Origin: Lysobacteraceae bacterium
GTDB taxonomy: Bacteria; Pseudomonadota; Gammaproteobacteria; Xanthomonadales; Xanthomonadaceae
Direction: 5' to 3'
NCBI GenBank assembly: GCA_017990865.1
Contig: JAGNNB010000020.1
Location: 1-16,636, forward strand
Length of the DNA stretch: 16,636 nucleotides
Under the pieces are notes generated by a model, which saw only the letters and a list, made by a program, of their open reading frames with translations, was not told the origin of the DNA and did no database searches. Below are positions 15,083 to 16,636 of the stretch, piece by piece (the stretch's first letter is position 1; each line of letters opens with the position of its first letter). Made by a program: the position numbers and the translations under genes.

Positions 15083-15940
15083 ATGACCGCTTTACGTTTC
15101 GCGCAAGCGTTGACGCTGTGCGCGCTGTTCGCCGCCGCGCAGGTCGCGGCCGAAGATCGCGGCAGCGGTTATTTCCGCAAGGGCGCGCAACGGCTGGATC
15201 TGCGTTATGCGGTGGCCGTGCGCGAAGAACCCACGGCGAACGCCGCCGACGATCGCGTTCTGATTTTTTTGAGCGATCGGCCGCTGGATGCGGACGCCAT
15301 GGCCGCGGCTTTCGACCCGCAGGAGGTCGTGCTGCGCGATCGCGATGCCGAACGCAGCGGCGGTTACGTGCGCGTCTGCGTCACGACGGATGGGCAGGAA
15401 TGCGGCCTGTACTATGATCGCGATGCGCCCAGCGATTCGCTCAACTCCTCCGGCTACGGCACGCTGACGCTGAACGCGCGCACAGCGCAGCGCATCGCCG
15501 GACGCTGGACGTTGAGCGAACCGGAAGAGTTTTTCGGCGAAACCTACGAATTCGATCTGGATTTCGATGTCGCGATCCGCGCCGCGCCCGGACGCGCGCT
15601 GCCCACGGACGGCGGCGAGGCCGGCGCCGCGTATCGCGCTTACGCCGCGGCGGTCGCGACGGGCGATCTGCCCGTATTGCGGCGATTTCTCGGCGAAAAC
15701 GCCGACTGGCGACTACCGCAGGACGACGCCGACCGCGCGAAGGAGACGCTCAAATCGCTGCGCGACGAGCAACCGCTGAAACCCGAGATCCTGCGCGGCC
15801 GCATCGACGGCGACGAAGCGGTGCTGTGGGTGCGCGGCACGGACCGCGACGACATCGCGCGCGAGGGGCGCGTGCGGATGCGGCGCGCGAGCGGTGTGTG
15901 GACGCTCGCCGAACAATCGCTGCAGGACGCGGAGGACTGA
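15083..15940 (+). CDS. Secreted protein of unknown function (285 aa)
   Basis: This encodes a predicted periplasmic protein. The N-terminus MTALRFAQALTLCALFAAAQVAA (1-23) is a signal peptide with cleavage probably after VAA. GAAGGGGA at 15069-15076 is a good ribosome site, 6 nt before ATG 15083, and decides this start. The mature N-terminal part (about 30-170) is predicted beta-rich by its alternating pattern (LDLRYAVAVREE, DDRVLIFLSDRPLD, YEFDLDFDVAIRAAP). It holds two cysteines, C99 and C107, that may pair. The C-terminal part (about 180-280) has AAYRAYAAAVATGDLPVLRRFLG and then a strand-rich segment ending VWTLAEQSLQ, reminiscent of SnoaL/NTF2-like accessory domains. That resemblance is only by eye. 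I cannot name a family. It is divergent from the kef-type gene. Confidence 0.75.
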   Translation: MTALRFAQALTLCALFAAAQVAAEDRGSGYFRKGAQRLDLRYAVAVREEPTANAADDRVLIFLSDRPLDADAMAAAFDPQEVVLRDRDAERSGGYVRVCVTTDGQECGLYYDRDAPSDSLNSSGYGTLTLNARTAQRIAGRWTLSEPEEFFGETYEFDLDFDVAIRAAPGRALPTDGGEAGAAYRAYAAAVATGDLPVLRRFLGENADWRLPQDDADRAKETLKSLRDEQPLKPEILRGRIDGDEAVLWVRGTDRDDIAREGRVRMRRASGVWTLAEQSLQDAED

Positions 15941-16062
15941 GCGCTGCCGCAGGATACATGGCCGCGAGGGAAGCGACATCATAAAGACTTTGGCCGGCTC
16001 TCTTTCCCGTCGCAATCGCGCAGATCGAACGCCGGGATGCCGACAAGCAGCAGGACTCCCCT

Positions 16063-16068
16063 TATGCT
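16063..16068 (+). promoter_or_regulatory. Possible -10 element before the TonB-like gene
   Basis: TATGCT, 30 nt upstream of ATG 16099, repeats the hexamer and spacing seen before the 15083 gene. No clear -35 was found. The rest of the 158-nt gap (15941-16098) shows no gene. Confidence 0.3.
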
Positions 16069-16098
16069 ATGCCGGTTCGAACTCCGAAGAGATCATCG

Positions 16099-16636
16099 AT
16101 GCGCGACCATCGCCCGCTCCGTCCGCTCGCGGCCATGCTAAGCCTAATCTCGATCATGATTCTCTCCATCGCCGCCGCTAACGCCGGCAAGAGCGAGGTC
16201 GAGATGCAGCGTCACGTCGAATCCAGTTTGTTGGTACGCGGCACGATCGATATCACCGCCGATGGCGATGTTGTGGGCTACGCGCTGGATACGTCGGACA
16301 AGATACCGCCTGGGATTGCGGATATGGTCGCGCGCTTGGCGCCGCAGTGGCGCTTCGAACCCATCCCGCTGCCGAACAACGCCATCGGCAGGACCGACAT
16401 GCACCTGTTATTCGTCGCCAGCACTTTGGAGAGCGGCGACTACCGCGTCGAATTGCGCAACGTGAGCTTCAGTACGGACAGACCGCCTCAAGAACGACTC
16501 ACGATCGCACGCCGAGGTCGGCCGGTGGAATACCCTCCCGATTTGAATGCAATGGCTGTCGGCGGCACGGTGTACGTCGAAGTGCAAGTAGGACGCGACG
16601 GCAAGGTCATCAATCTCGGCGTCAGCAAAGTAAACC
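16099..16636 (+). CDS. TonB C-terminal-domain protein, partial at right edge
   Basis: At least 179 residues are visible and the frame is still open at the window end. An N-terminal hydrophobic segment (10-28, LAAMLSLISIMILSIAAANA) is a signal peptide or anchor. An N-terminal domain has GTIDITADGDVVGYALD (48-64) and QWRFEPIPLP (83-92). A second domain begins RPVEYPPDLNAMAVGGTVYVEVQVGRDGKVINLGV. This is the opening of a TonB_C-type fold (P-x-YP ... G-x-V-x-V-x-V-x2-DGKV). No Pro-rich periplasmic linker of classical TonB is present, so a role in energising outer-membrane receptors is uncertain; such two-domain proteins are usually annotated as TonB family proteins. The ribosome site before ATG 16099 is weak (GAAGAG). 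Confidence 0.75.
   Translation, partial: MRDHRPLRPLAAMLSLISIMILSIAAANAGKSEVEMQRHVESSLLVRGTIDITADGDVVGYALDTSDKIPPGIADMVARLAPQWRFEPIPLPNNAIGRTDMHLLFVASTLESGDYRVELRNVSFSTDRPPQERLTIARRGRPVEYPPDLNAMAVGGTVYVEVQVGRDGKVINLGVSKVN

Overview
The window looks like a chromosomal segment of a gammaproteobacterium of the Xanthomonadaceae/Lysobacteraceae type (Lysobacter, Stenotrophomonas, Xanthomonas relatives). The evidence is high GC with strong third-position G/C, GTAG-headed REP hairpins like those of Stenotrophomonas, and family content such as a ycgL gene coupled to a large membrane ankyrin protein. The assignment is by inference, since no rRNA or other marker gene is present.

Layout from left to right: a Tet-type MFS efflux pump (+) converges on rmuC (-), with three copies of a GTAG REP hairpin between them. 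Next comes a clearly AT-rich insert of about 1.5 kb (about 2840-4410). It carries a small WYL-like protein, an SduA (Shedu, DUF4263) anti-phage nuclease gene and a possible 43-codon ORF touching the sduA stop, all on + and almost without gaps. GC-rich DNA resumes with an uncharacterised membrane protein with a WHEF/FLHH core and a Gly/Cys-rich tail (+). It converges on a two-gene operon (-) of rlmI (23S rRNA m5C methyltransferase) and a small secreted protein of unknown function.

Divergent from rlmI is a TerC/Alx family membrane protein (+). Its leader has the hallmarks of a yybP-ykoY manganese riboswitch: a 10-bp P1, a GGGGAGTAGC segment, and a strong intrinsic terminator just before the ribosome binding site. 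Downstream lie a doubtful 65-aa small membrane or lipoprotein ORF, a rhomboid-type intramembrane serine protease with a long acidic tail, a YcgL protein, and an 1138-aa protein with about six membrane helices and roughly 20 ankyrin repeats whose start overlaps ycgL. A KefB/KefC-type K+/H+ antiporter (-) follows. Divergent from it is a secreted protein of unknown function (+), and the window ends inside a TonB C-terminal-domain protein (+) that runs off the right edge.

Most of the window is ordinary housekeeping and membrane or transport content. The parts with special interest are the Shedu insert with its two small companions, the manganese riboswitch with competing hairpins, and the REP cluster. 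No tRNA, rRNA, CRISPR array, transposase or integrase was seen.
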